Shown here one piece after another: positions 55,338-64,000 of a stretch of DNA of 64,000 bases. Numbering within the stretch: the first letter of the stretch is position 1; every line of letters begins with the position of its first letter. The stretch is from Ignavibacteriae bacterium HGW-Ignavibacteriae-1. Its GTDB lineage: Bacteria; Bacteroidota; Ignavibacteria; Kapaibacteriales; UBA2268. Position numbers and translations under genes: made by a program. The stretch is taken from contig PGYU01000001.1 in assembly GCA_002839825.1 (NCBI GenBank), positions 124,001 through 188,000 of the forward strand, written 5' to 3'. A model generated the notes under the pieces. The model was not told where the DNA came from, searched no databases, and saw nothing but the letters and a program-made list of their open reading frames with translations.

Positions 55338-58300
55338 CTACATTAAATCACTACTTTCGAAATATGCCTGCTCATTTCGGAGTTCGTCGAGCAATTTTGC
55401 ATAAATTGGTGAGTTTTGGAGTATTTTTGCATTGCCAATGAAAATGAAATGTGATTTTGCTCTCGTCATTGCGACGTTGAGTTTGCGGTCAATCGGAATG
55501 TCATCAAAATATGATATGTTCGACATTGAGGTGAGCAATTGCTCGTAATTTGTTGCAGACGACATGATAATAAATTCGCGCTGGCTGCCTTGGTAACGTT
55601 CGACTGTATCAACATTCACCGTGTCGCCGAATTCTTCAGTCAGATAACTTTTCACCAAGGAGCATTGCACTCGATACGGAGCGATTACACCAATCGTCTC
55701 ATTATTGAAATGATGCTTTACAGCTTGCTTGATAGTTTGGCAAATGTCCAACACCATCTTGGCTTCAATTTCGGACTCCTTGAATCCCAAGCCGTGCATA
55801 CAATTTATGAAAATGAATCTTTTTGTGGCAAGAATTCGCTCAATCGGATTGTTTGAATTGGCAGAGAAATGCTTGATTTTTTCCTTTTGATTCAGCCCGA
55901 ATATTTGCAAAGCATTATTATAAAAAAGCATATTTGGGAAATTCTGAATATCCTCGTGCATACGTGCTTGAAAAATCAATGTGTCGAAGGCTTTTACCCA
56001 CTCATTCATTTTGCAAACGCGCAATAATCGGTCGAAAAGTGAGATTGACAGATTTGTCATGCAAATATCCGCAAGTAATTCATTTTCAATATGATAATAT
56101 TGAGGCGATTGGCTGATAATTGCCGGAAGTTGTTTTTCATCGCCGATAAGTATGAATTTTTTGGCTCGAGTTAACAAGCCGGCTAATTGGAATTCCGGTA
56201 TTTGCGACGCTTCATCAGTAATTATTATATCAAAAGATTTCAACCCGAAAATCGAATCATTGCTCAATGCCGAAGCCACAGTCGAAATATATACATTTGA
56301 GTCAACGACTTCCTTATAAAGCTCTTTCAAGCTGATTTTGTCCGCCAAATCACCAACCAATCTATTGGACTTTTTCTTGGATGCTTTCGAGCCTAATCGC
56401 AGGAATTTAATATCGGGCTCGATTGATGAAATCACACTTTCGATTTCATCCACAGCGCGATTTGTATATGCCAATACCAGAACGGTTTTTTGCTCCACAT
56501 TTGCGAAATAATCCACAAGTGCACGCAGCATATACGAAGTTTTTCCCGTTCCCGGTGGTCCCTGGATTATGAAATAATTCTTAGCATTTATACATTTTGT
56601 ATATACTTCATTTTGCTTTGAATTGAGGTAGCTTATTTTATCAACTTGTTTATCATCAAATTCAGGTTCTCTGAGTCCTAAGATGAAGTCTGTGACCTTT
56701 TTATCTGAACTTAATAATTTAAATATTGAATTTAGATTTGATTTATTTGTGGATTCGAGCCTGTCAGATGTTATCGCCCATTCGATATTTATATTCAGAC
56801 TATTTCTGGGCAATGTTTTATTACGCAAAGAAATAATTAAAAAATCAATTCCTGTCGAAATTATCGAACCACGTAGCAGTTGGTCTTTATGCGGCAGACA
56901 TTCACCGTTCGAGTCAGAATGAAATAATACTACGATATCTCCCTGCCTGAGCGATGTATATTGCATACTTCTTTTATCCACTTCGAAATATAAATGTAAT
57001 TGTTGCGGATTGCTTAATTGCAAATTTAACTTCATATCTGTCAGCACATTACTGCTATAATTCAAATCGAATTTATTCAATTTCCATAAATTTGAATATG
57101 ACATAAATGAATCTGCGCCGTAAAAACCTGTTTTTCCTGTAATAATTTCACGATAAACAAATGATATTTGCTCTCTAAACCATTCTCGCAATACAGGTGA
57201 GGCAATATTATAAAATGCATAAAATCTCGATAAAAGATCACTCGTGATATAATTAGTTATATTTTCAGTAAGCTCCGAATTGGAATCAATCAATTTGAAT
57301 CGCCTTGCTGCAAGTGCAAATTCAGCTCCGACAATATAATTCCGATGCGAAATAATTAGGCGCTTATAGTGAAAAGTATTAGGCACATTTCGTATCGGAT
57401 TATCCAAATCCTGAGCGTACAAAATTGCCGAAACTCCAAAGCGTTCCTTATTTATTTCATCAATTAGAAGATTGTATCCGGTTACTTGGGCAAGGTGTTG
57501 TGCCCAAACTCCGCTTTGTATATACTTGCCGTCATCTCCCAGCATTGTGAGCTTTTTGCTTGGTGGTTTGCCGGATTTTAATTCAAGAATATTCACCTCC
57601 GTATAATCTTCAGATTTAATTTCTGCAATATCCAATCGCCCTTGCAGCCCATATGTTGGAGATATAAACGACGGTTCTACAATCGGGTCAACGTATTCAA
57701 TTCGCGGTAGTATTTCAGATAAATTATTAATTATTTTCCTAATCTGTTCTTTTAATATCCCAAATTCATTTTTATTATTTTCAAAAAAGTCGAAAAATGA
57801 GAGCGGGTCTTGCTTTAGTGCAATTTCAAAAAGTGAATCAAAATCAGCATTGGGTTCTTGGATAATTTCATCAAAAATTGTATTAACGATTTTTCCTATT
57901 TGCAGATGAATACTATTCGGAAAATCAGAAATTTTCTTAATAAAATTAACATAATAATCAGGTCCGGATGATTGAAAACTATTGGCAATCTCCGTAACAT
58001 CAACCAAATAATCAGGCTCTAATACTATTATCGAACGTGCAGCAGTCTCAAACTTATTGTCTGAAAGCCTGTTTACATCAATCGCATTTATATGACAGCC
58101 CTTTGACATATATTTGTAAATATCATTCCACGGCTTATTAAATGTGATACTGATTTTTTCATCTTCATCCAGAAATTCAATTATGCAATAATCATCGTGT
58201 TTCTTTATTATTTTAACTATCAACAAATCCATCAAATCAACAATTGCAGACTTCTTATATATGAAAGAATTAAAGTATTTACCGTAATCAGTATTATCGA

Positions 58301-58640
58301 AATCAATTAATTCATTAGTATAAATATAATTAATAATATCATTGACTAATACTATGCAATTATTGACAGTTACATCAGTAATCTCATGATTATGTGCATT
58401 TTTAGATATTATATTTAGTTTGTTGAAATAATTCTTCAAATTTGGCGGAAATTTGAATCGTTCATGAATGTATGAATTTATCGCATACGAGCTTGGAAAG
58501 CTTTGATTGGCTAAATCAGCTATATCGCGATAATAAGACTTTAGTATAGAAACTAATTTCTTTAATCGCTTAGCATGATTTGACTTTCCATCTTCACCAA
58601 TAGAATTAATTAATTCAAGGTATTTATCAGGCTGAATCAT
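55338..58640 (-). CDS. Dna2-like nuclease-helicase
   Basis: An 1100-residue protein. Residues 1-320 are not recognised. A PD-(D/E)xK nuclease region follows at about 330-395: LQGRLDI (D337), ILELKSGKPP (E353, K355) and a QHLAQVTGYN helix (Q385). The C-terminal about 430 residues are a superfamily 1B helicase: Walker A IIQGPPGTGKTS (near 690), IIITDEASQ for Walker B, LIGDEKQLPAI, IGVIAPYRVQ, DTVERYQGSQREF and VAMTRAKSHFIFIG. This nuclease plus helicase order matches Dna2 and its bacterial relatives, which process DNA ends or flaps. No iron-sulfur cysteine pattern is evident. It starts three bases after the recJ stop. Confidence 0.85.
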   Translation of the reverse strand: MIQPDKYLELINSIGEDGKSNHAKRLKKLVSILKSYYRDIADLANQSFPSSYAINSYIHERFKFPPNLKNYFNKLNIISKNAHNHEITDVTVNNCIVLVNDIINYIYTNELIDFDNTDYGKYFNSFIYKKSAIVDLMDLLIVKIIKKHDDYCIIEFLDEDEKISITFNKPWNDIYKYMSKGCHINAIDVNRLSDNKFETAARSIIVLEPDYLVDVTEIANSFQSSGPDYYVNFIKKISDFPNSIHLQIGKIVNTIFDEIIQEPNADFDSLFEIALKQDPLSFFDFFENNKNEFGILKEQIRKIINNLSEILPRIEYVDPIVEPSFISPTYGLQGRLDIAEIKSEDYTEVNILELKSGKPPSKKLTMLGDDGKYIQSGVWAQHLAQVTGYNLLIDEINKERFGVSAILYAQDLDNPIRNVPNTFHYKRLIISHRNYIVGAEFALAARRFKLIDSNSELTENITNYITSDLLSRFYAFYNIASPVLREWFREQISFVYREIITGKTGFYGADSFMSYSNLWKLNKFDLNYSSNVLTDMKLNLQLSNPQQLHLYFEVDKRSMQYTSLRQGDIVVLFHSDSNGECLPHKDQLLRGSIISTGIDFLIISLRNKTLPRNSLNINIEWAITSDRLESTNKSNLNSIFKLLSSDKKVTDFILGLREPEFDDKQVDKISYLNSKQNEVYTKCINAKNYFIIQGPPGTGKTSYMLRALVDYFANVEQKTVLVLAYTNRAVDEIESVISSIEPDIKFLRLGSKASKKKSNRLVGDLADKISLKELYKEVVDSNVYISTVASALSNDSIFGLKSFDIIITDEASQIPEFQLAGLLTRAKKFILIGDEKQLPAIISQSPQYYHIENELLADICMTNLSISLFDRLLRVCKMNEWVKAFDTLIFQARMHEDIQNFPNMLFYNNALQIFGLNQKEKIKHFSANSNNPIERILATKRFIFINCMHGLGFKESEIEAKMVLDICQTIKQAVKHHFNNETIGVIAPYRVQCSLVKSYLTEEFGDTVNVDTVERYQGSQREFIIMSSATNYEQLLTSMSNISYFDDIPIDRKLNVAMTRAKSHFIFIGNAKILQNSPIYAKLLDELRNEQAYFESSDLM

Positions 58641-58642
58641 TG

Positions 58643-60349
58643 TTAATTGAAATCCGGTCTGATATCCTTGATATTTAATTGTGGTGTTTTATTGCCACTA
58701 AAATTCGAAAACTCTAAACTATAAACAATTGAAAATGACTTGTTATTATTGCACAAACTTACTTTTTTAGCTAAATTAATCCCTATCGCATCAATTGCAA
58801 AATTATTCTGTATCGCTCTAAACCGGATATTGCTATTGCCAATAATTTTAATTCCATTTTGAGATTTGACCCCTTTTGAAACAAAAACCGGTTTGTAGTT
58901 AGCATATCCGTAAGGAGCAAAAATATTCAATGTGCTGAGAAAAGAGGGAGAGAGTTCATTAAATTGCAATTCGGCATCAATCAAAATTTCCGGCGTCAAC
59001 ATTTCCGTCGTTATCTTCAATTTGGCTAAGTCGTCAAATCTTTTTCTAAACTCCGGCACATTTTCGATTTTCAGTGATAATCCGGCAGCGTGTTTATGCC
59101 CTCCGAATTCGAGCAGCAAATCTTCGCAAATTTTGAGAGCCGTATGAACATCAAAATCGTTGATGCTGCGGGCTGAACCCTTGGCTACTCCATCAATATT
59201 GGTAAGCAAAATTGAGGGCAGATTGTATCGGTCAACGAGTCTCGAAGCCACGATTCCAATCACTCCTGCGTGCCATTTGTCGCCGTAAATCACCAATGAG
59301 TGCGGTGCAGTAGTTTTGATTAGGTCATCTGCAATCGGAATTGCCTCCTCAAAAGCATGTTGGTCAAATAATCTGCGTTTGCGGTTCTCATCTTCCAGGA
59401 TTTGAGCAATTCTGAATGCCACGTTTTCATCTTTTTGCATCATCATTTCAACCGAGCGCTTCGCATCGCCCAATCTTCCTGCTGCATTTATCAACGGAGC
59501 AATGGCATAGACAATATTGGATGCCGTTATATGACCCAATTTAAGCCCTGTACAATGAATTAAGCCCTTCAAACCTGGTCGTGGGTTGCTATTGAGCAAC
59601 TTCAAGCCATAGTGGACTAATATGCGGTTTTCGCCAAGTAGCGGAACCATATCAGCCGCAGATGAAATTGCTACGTAGTCAAGAAATTCAATCGCCTTAG
59701 AGCTAATGCCTAATTCGTGCGAAATTGCCTGAACGAGTTTGAATGCCACGCCACATGCAGAAAGAGATTTGAAAGGATAGGGGCAACCGGGCATCAATGG
59801 GTCAAGGATTGCTACTACTTTAGGTATATGCGGACCGGGTTCGTGGTGGTCGCAAATGATTGTGTCAACATTTTTAGAGGTTGCGTATTCGATTTGTTCG
59901 TAAGATGTAATTCCTACGTCAACAGTCAACAACAACGAAGCACCACGGCTAATGCCGAGGTCAATGCTCTTTTCTGATAGTCCGTATCCATCCTCGAATC
60001 GGTCGGGGATATAGTAATCCACACGCCCTCCGATTTCCGTAAGGAACTGACATACCATTGATGTACTCGCTGTACCGTCAACATCGTAATCTCCGTGTAC
60101 CCAGATTAACTCTTGCCTTCTTATCGCTAACAGTATCCTATCTACTGCCTTTTGCATATCCTCCATAATGAATGGATTATGCAATTCGTTCAACGATGGC
60201 TTGAAAAAACCTGCCGCATCATCTTGGTCAGTCAAACCACGCGATGCCAGCACCTCAGCCAAGCTTTTGGGTATTTTTAGAAATTTCGCTATTCTTTGTA
60301 CAGTCTCTTCATCATTATTTTGTCTGATTGTCCACCGATAGTTCAACAT
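58643..60349 (-). CDS. recJ: Single-stranded-DNA exonuclease RecJ
   Basis: A 568-residue DHH-family 5'-to-3' single-strand exonuclease for recombination and mismatch repair. Motifs: HGDYDVDGTAS, TVDVGITSYEQIE, CDHHEPG (DHH), ISSAADMVPLLGENR and in the DHHA1 domain GGHKHAAGLS. An OB-fold region follows to the C-terminus (about 460-568). Length is typical. It overlaps neither neighbour and has a good minus-strand promoter at 60378-60408. It is cotranscribed with the Dna2-like nuclease-helicase. Confidence 0.97.
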   Translation of the reverse strand: MLNYRWTIRQNNDEETVQRIAKFLKIPKSLAEVLASRGLTDQDDAAGFFKPSLNELHNPFIMEDMQKAVDRILLAIRRQELIWVHGDYDVDGTASTSMVCQFLTEIGGRVDYYIPDRFEDGYGLSEKSIDLGISRGASLLLTVDVGITSYEQIEYATSKNVDTIICDHHEPGPHIPKVVAILDPLMPGCPYPFKSLSACGVAFKLVQAISHELGISSKAIEFLDYVAISSAADMVPLLGENRILVHYGLKLLNSNPRPGLKGLIHCTGLKLGHITASNIVYAIAPLINAAGRLGDAKRSVEMMMQKDENVAFRIAQILEDENRKRRLFDQHAFEEAIPIADDLIKTTAPHSLVIYGDKWHAGVIGIVASRLVDRYNLPSILLTNIDGVAKGSARSINDFDVHTALKICEDLLLEFGGHKHAAGLSLKIENVPEFRKRFDDLAKLKITTEMLTPEILIDAELQFNELSPSFLSTLNIFAPYGYANYKPVFVSKGVKSQNGIKIIGNSNIRFRAIQNNFAIDAIGINLAKKVSLCNNNKSFSIVYSLEFSNFSGNKTPQLNIKDIRPDFN

Positions 60350-60377
60350 AAAACCTATAACATTTATATAATTAATG

Positions 60378-60408
60378 CAAAATTATACATAATTTTGTAA
60401 TTATCAAA
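60378..60408 (-). promoter_or_regulatory. Bacteroidota-type promoter for recJ
   Basis: On the minus strand TTTG (60408-60405), 19 bases and TAATTTTG (60385-60378) match the -33 and -7 boxes. The start of transcription would lie near 60371, with a leader of about 22 bases before the recJ ATG. On the plus strand a second match (TAATTTTG, 60390-60397) lies upstream of rsgA without a -33 box. Confidence 0.55.
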
Positions 60409-60459
60409 ATAAAGTGTGGAAAAAATTTCACAGTTTGTAAAAAAAAAGTAAAGTTGGAC

Positions 60460-61509
60460 ATGAAATTTGATGAAGATGAAGAGCTCTCGAAAAGCTCACC
60501 AATCAGGAAACATAAGGTTTCCAAGCGAAAATTAGTTCGTGAATCAGGCGATTTACCCGAAAATTCCGAACTTGGGCTCGTTGTTGCGCAAATTGGAAAT
60601 ACTGTCATTGTCGAATCGGATTTCGATGGCAAAGTCGAATATATTGATTGCAAAGTTTCGGGGAAAATTATCACGCCGCATTCGCAGTCAAATTTGGTAG
60701 CTGTTGGCGACAAAATTCAATTCTTGAGGAGCAACTCCATTGCCGAAGACTCGGGCTTGGTAACCGGGCGTATCGTGGCTGTAGAGCAAAGAGAGACTTA
60801 TTTCTCCCGAAAAGCAGCAGGACGAGCAACCCGTGAACACGTTATAGCAGCCAATTGTGACAAATTGTTGATTTTATCATCTTTAGCCGACCCGATTTAT
60901 AACCGTAGATTCATAGATAGAGTCTTGCTGGCAGCCGAATTTGGCGATGTTCAGCCCGCCATTTGTGTAAACAAGACGGATTTGTTCGACGACATCAGCG
61001 CTTTTGAAGAGGATTTTGAAGCATATCCCAAAATGGGAATTGAAGTCTTCTTTGTGAGCGCTCTAAACCAAGATGGATTGAATGAAATCATCAAGTTCAC
61101 GAAAGACAGCACCACATTGCTATTCGGACCTTCCGGAGTCGGGAAATCTACTTTGCTCAATGATTTGGTGGGTCAGGAAGTGCAAGAAGTGGCTGAAATC
61201 AGCGAGCGAACCGGCAAAGGTCAGCACACAACAAGCGCAGTGCGAATGTTCAAACTTAGCGACACTACACGTCTGATAGATTCGCCCGGAGTTCGGGAAT
61301 TCGCACTGTGGAACGTCAATAGGGAAGAGCTACCTCTATATTTTCGTGATTTCGTAAAATTCATGCACGATTGCAAATTCACGCCTTGTACGCACATGCA
61401 CGAGCCGGGTTGCGCCGTTCTTGCAGCTGTTGACCGTGGAGATATAGACGCAGAAAGATACCAAAGTTACATCAATTTAGTAGAATCAACAGACGAAATT
61501 GGATTTTAA
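60460..61509 (+). CDS. rsgA: Ribosome small-subunit GTPase RsgA
   Basis: A 349-residue circularly permuted GTPase that helps mature the 30S subunit. After a charged N-terminus (MKFDEDEELSKSSPIRKHK) and an OB domain come the permuted motifs: NKTD (G4), GPSGVGKSTLL (G1), TGKGQHTTSAV (switch I) and DSPG (G3). The C-terminal zinc site is C-KFTP-C-TH-M-H-EPG-C. The start is ATG 60460; a TTG at 60454 lies two codons earlier. The gene stands alone between recJ and tRNA-Ser. Confidence 0.95.
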   Translation: MKFDEDEELSKSSPIRKHKVSKRKLVRESGDLPENSELGLVVAQIGNTVIVESDFDGKVEYIDCKVSGKIITPHSQSNLVAVGDKIQFLRSNSIAEDSGLVTGRIVAVEQRETYFSRKAAGRATREHVIAANCDKLLILSSLADPIYNRRFIDRVLLAAEFGDVQPAICVNKTDLFDDISAFEEDFEAYPKMGIEVFFVSALNQDGLNEIIKFTKDSTTLLFGPSGVGKSTLLNDLVGQEVQEVAEISERTGKGQHTTSAVRMFKLSDTTRLIDSPGVREFALWNVNREELPLYFRDFVKFMHDCKFTPCTHMHEPGCAVLAAVDRGDIDAERYQSYINLVESTDEIGF

Positions 61510-61512
61510 TTT

Positions 61513-61541
61513 TTTGGCTTGGCAAAATTTTCATACTTTTG
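61513..61541 (+). promoter_or_regulatory. tRNA-Ser promoter candidate
   Basis: TACTTTTG (61534-61541), a TAnnTTTG match 12 bases before the tRNA, and TTTG at 61513-61516 with a 17-base spacer. The spacer is shorter than typical. Confidence 0.4.
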
Positions 61542-61553
61542 CATTGGCATTTT

Positions 61554-61640
61554 GGAGAGGTGGCAGAGTGGTTGAATGTGGCGGTCTCGAAAACCGTTGT
61601 ACGGGCAACTGTACCGAGGGTTCGAATCCCTCCCTCTCCG
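61554..61640 (+). tRNA. tRNA-Ser (CGA)
   Basis: The acceptor arms GGAGAGG (61554-61560) and CCTCTCC (61633-61639) pair exactly. The D arm is TGGCAGAGTGGTTGAATG, the anticodon loop is CTCGAAA (anticodon CGA), the long variable arm GTACGGGCAACTGTAC marks a class II tRNA, and the T arm is GGGTTCGAATCCC. CCA is not encoded; the discriminator base is G (61640). Confidence 0.97.
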
Positions 61641-61654
61641 CTGAGTGAAATCAT

Positions 61655-61694
61655 AAGCCCTTGTAATATCATATGTTACAAGGGCTTGTTTTTT
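61655..61694 (+). terminator. Terminator after tRNA-Ser
   Basis: AAGCCCTTGTAA (61655-61666) and TTACAAGGGCTT (61676-61687) are perfect 12-base arms around a nine-base loop, followed by G and a run of T (to 61694). It would end the tRNA transcript; there is no T run on the minus-strand side, so it is not an effective terminator for the T9SS gene. Confidence 0.85.
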
Positions 61695-61715
61695 GTTTCC
61701 AGCATATTTCCATAA

Positions 61716-64000
61716 TTACTTCACAATTTTTATAATCTGATTTTCTATGTGTGTTGGTGTCCGTAACTGCAAGTAATATTGGCCGGTGCTGAGTAGCTTT
61801 GTGTCTAAATTGAAATTTTGGATGCCGTTTAGGGGAGAGGTTGTGCTGAAAACAGTTAAAACCTTTTCTCCCATAGTGTTGTAAATTGCTAATTCAGTCA
61901 TTCCACTTTCAATTAGAGAGACTACTATGTCAAGAATATCATCTGCAGGATTTGGAGCTATGCTCAAAATTCCAGCTTCGGAATTTGGATTAATAAGTCG
62001 CGTGCCGCCTTCGTAGCAGATGCCGAGTAGTTTGAATGTGCCGGATTGTTTCTCAAAGTCATACTCGACATAATTCCCATTTTGGTCCTTTAATTTCATA
62101 TCAAATATTTCAACCAAAGTTTCTTCGACGACGCCAAGCCCGGCGATTACAGGGATTTCAGCTAATTCGAGAGAATTCCCAAACGTGCCGTTGATTGTGA
62201 CATAGATAGAATCGTTGATAAAATTGACTGAACTGAAATTTTCAGGGAATAAAATTGTGCGTTGGAAGCGAATTGTTGCCTCAAAATTGGATGCGATTGA
62301 AGCTATTCCTTCAGGCTTCACCTTGCTCATCATCAAGCTCAAAGTGCGCTTTTCGCCTGCATAAGCTGAATCGTTAGAAACATAGACCAATCCACCGATT
62401 CCGGTACCGAAAAGTTGAGCCACAGCTGGCGAACCTGTTCCGTCGTAAACAAAACCGAGTTGCCCGGAAGTTCGCCCACCGAAGATTGGCTGAAACATTA
62501 AGGTCATTGCTCGTTCTTCGTTCGGCATCAGAGTAAAATTGCCGCCACCGCTAATAATTTTGAACTGAGCCATATCGGGACCCAATTGTACAACATCATC
62601 AATGGTAATTGGCGAACTTGAGATGTTTTTGATTAAAACAGTGTCTGAAATTGTGCGCTCACTACCGATTTCAACCTGCCCGAAGTCAAGAAAATCAGTT
62701 ATGACTTCAAGCCTTGGCTGAACGCCTTCGCCGATGATATTTTGTATAATCGTTTCAGCTTGTGTTACAATTACAATTTCAGCTCTATGTATTCCAACTC
62801 TATTTGGAACAAATCTAAATTCCCCAAAATAGCTATCGTTCGGCTCAATTGTATATTCAGGAAAACCAGCTACAAGCGAGAAAGCTGATGCATCAGCGCC
62901 TTGTATATAGATGGAATCCACTCTAAATTTCCAAGAGCCGACATTACTCACAAATTCGCTTATGACGGAATCCTTTGTAGAGCCCACCAAAACCTGCTCC
63001 ATATCAATATCTCTAGATGAGGCAATTGGCTCAACAATTGAAAAAACTGCATCAGAGACATCAGATTGCAAAACAGTTCCACCGGCAAGTTTTATCACCC
63101 AAACGTCTCTTAAACCAGAACCTCCTGATGATAATACGCTTAGTGCAGTCGAACCTGCAATTATATAGCCACCATCGCTTGTAACCTTAACTGATTTCGC
63201 AACTTCAGATTCACTTTCTCCAAATGTCTTTTGCCATTCAATACTCCCATCAGTTCTCAATTTCAACAACCATATGTCACTCGAGCCCTTGTTTTCTGTG
63301 ACATCTCCGTCTATTGAAAAAGAATGACCGGTTACAATGTAACCTCCATCTAATGCTTCTTGGATGGAGTAAGCACGATCAATATCACTTCCACCATATG
63401 TCTTTTGCCATTCAATACTTCCATCAATTCTTAATTTCAACACTAATAGGTCACTTTGTCCCTTATTCTCTGTTACGTCACCATCGTTTGAGGTAGAATA
63501 TCCTGCAACAATATAACCACCATCACTTGTAACTTGTATGGATTGTGCAGTATCAGAAAGACTTCCGCCATATGTCTTTTGCCATTCAATATTTCCATCA
63601 AATCCTAATTTCAACACCCATACGTCAAATATACCGTTTTTTTCTGTAACATCACCGTCATTGGAGCTTGTATAACCTGCAACAATATAGCCACCTTCAA
63701 TAGTCTGTAGGATAGATTGTGCATGATCTCTTCCACTTCCACCAAATGTTTTTTGCCATTCAAGAGTTCCATCAATACTTAATTTCAATACCCACATATC
63801 CCACCAACCTTTATTTTCAATTATATCGCCGTTTTTTGAACCAGTATAACCAGCCACAATATAACCACCGTCTCTCGTCTCTTGTATGCTATTTGCACCC
63901 TCCTGACCACTTCCACCATATGTTTTTTCCCATTCAATTTTTCCATCAGTACTTAATTTCAATACCCACAAATCCCAACTTCCATTTTTCTGCGATATAT
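61716..64000 (-). CDS. Partial repeat-rich T9SS cargo protein
   Basis: The C-terminal part (over 750 residues) of a large secreted protein whose 5' end is outside the right edge; the frame stays open to 64000. It begins with 58-residue repeats (174 bases each) of the type DVWVLKL..DGNIEWQKTYGGS...DGGYIVAGY-S-DGDV, about four complete copies, ending near 63060. Two Ig-like/ASPM-type domains follow (for example LDFGQVEIGSERTISDTV, then GGNFTLMPNEERAMTLMFQP). The last about 80 residues, LSIAPNPADDILDIVVSL ... NLDTKLLSTGQYYLQL, are a type A sorting domain for the type IX secretion system. The DNA repeats agree closely. It is probably a surface or outer-layer protein of unknown function. Confidence 0.88.
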   Translation of the reverse strand, partial: ISQKNGSWDLWVLKLSTDGKIEWEKTYGGSGQEGANSIQETRDGGYIVAGYTGSKNGDIIENKGWWDMWVLKLSIDGTLEWQKTFGGSGRDHAQSILQTIEGGYIVAGYTSSNDGDVTEKNGIFDVWVLKLGFDGNIEWQKTYGGSLSDTAQSIQVTSDGGYIVAGYSTSNDGDVTENKGQSDLLVLKLRIDGSIEWQKTYGGSDIDRAYSIQEALDGGYIVTGHSFSIDGDVTENKGSSDIWLLKLRTDGSIEWQKTFGESESEVAKSVKVTSDGGYIIAGSTALSVLSSGGSGLRDVWVIKLAGGTVLQSDVSDAVFSIVEPIASSRDIDMEQVLVGSTKDSVISEFVSNVGSWKFRVDSIYIQGADASAFSLVAGFPEYTIEPNDSYFGEFRFVPNRVGIHRAEIVIVTQAETIIQNIIGEGVQPRLEVITDFLDFGQVEIGSERTISDTVLIKNISSSPITIDDVVQLGPDMAQFKIISGGGNFTLMPNEERAMTLMFQPIFGGRTSGQLGFVYDGTGSPAVAQLFGTGIGGLVYVSNDSAYAGEKRTLSLMMSKVKPEGIASIASNFEATIRFQRTILFPENFSSVNFINDSIYVTINGTFGNSLELAEIPVIAGLGVVEETLVEIFDMKLKDQNGNYVEYDFEKQSGTFKLLGICYEGGTRLINPNSEAGILSIAPNPADDILDIVVSLIESGMTELAIYNTMGEKVLTVFSTTSPLNGIQNFNLDTKLLSTGQYYLQLRTPTHIENQIIKIVK

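Noticed and set aside
60390-60397. Plus-strand TAATTTTG as an rsgA promoter.
   Set aside because: No TTG at the right distance upstream; it overlaps the recJ promoter spacer and may be chance.
63200-63970. CRISPR-like array suggested by regular repeats at the right end.
   Set aside because: The 174-base repeats are in frame, code for protein repeats and have no spacers of uniform short length.

Overview
The window is AT-rich, densely packed bacterial chromosome. It probably comes from the Bacteroidota/FCB group, perhaps a deep lineage such as Kapabacteria or Ignavibacteria, though the species cannot be named. The reasons are a type IX secretion C-terminal sorting domain (61716-64000), an alternative complex III operon, a fused CcoN-CcoO oxidase subunit, an A2-type haem-copper oxidase, and several promoter-like sites of the Bacteroidota form TTTG-N(19-22)-TAnnTTTG. 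No phage, insertion sequence, CRISPR array or rRNA was seen. There is one tRNA gene (Ser, anticodon CGA).

Layout. 1-6500 holds a partial SPOR-like protein, ribD with a BsuPI-domain lipoprotein, a beta-barrel-like protein, and a minus-strand envelope operon (membrane protein, small unknown protein, TauE/SafE permease, YbbR protein). 6500-18200 is cell-envelope biogenesis: murF, mraY, an NlpC/P60 peptidase, a nitrilase-family hydrolase, an ABC exporter with a thioredoxin-like partner, murC and two SurA-like periplasmic chaperones. 18183-19354 carries comF and a MauE/DoxX-like membrane protein on the minus strand. 19487-23265 pairs a phosphohexomutase with the copper ATPase CcoI.

23421-44594 is one continuous plus-strand respiratory island. 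It starts with the cbb3 oxidase and its assembly factors (ccoS, ccoNO fusion, ccoQ, ccoP, ccoG, ccoH, a TauE/SafE-like protein). Alternative complex III follows (actA, a 58-residue Tat-signal micro-gene, actB, actC, a fused actD-actE, actF). It ends with a monohaem cytochrome c, SCO, oxidase subunits I, III, IV and II, haem O synthase and an unusual 8-helix membrane protein with a C-terminal cytochrome c. These genes would move electrons from quinol to cytochrome c and then to oxygen through a high-affinity (cbb3) and a low-affinity (aa3-type) oxidase. Many neighbouring genes overlap by 1-14 bases, implying coordinated expression.

44700-64000 is mixed. It contains a small lipoprotein, a bidirectional terminator, an isocitrate/isopropylmalate-type dehydrogenase, a secreted endonuclease, a very large TamB-like protein behind a cyclase-family enzyme, gyrA, a recJ/Dna2-like nuclease-helicase pair, rsgA, tRNA-Ser and the 3' part of a large repeat-containing T9SS cargo protein that runs off the right edge.

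The most interesting points are the 58-residue Tat micro-gene inside the complex III operon, the ActD-ActE fusion, the unassigned 8-helix/cytochrome c protein closing the operon, and the recJ/Dna2-like pair. No wholly new system can be proven from sequence alone.
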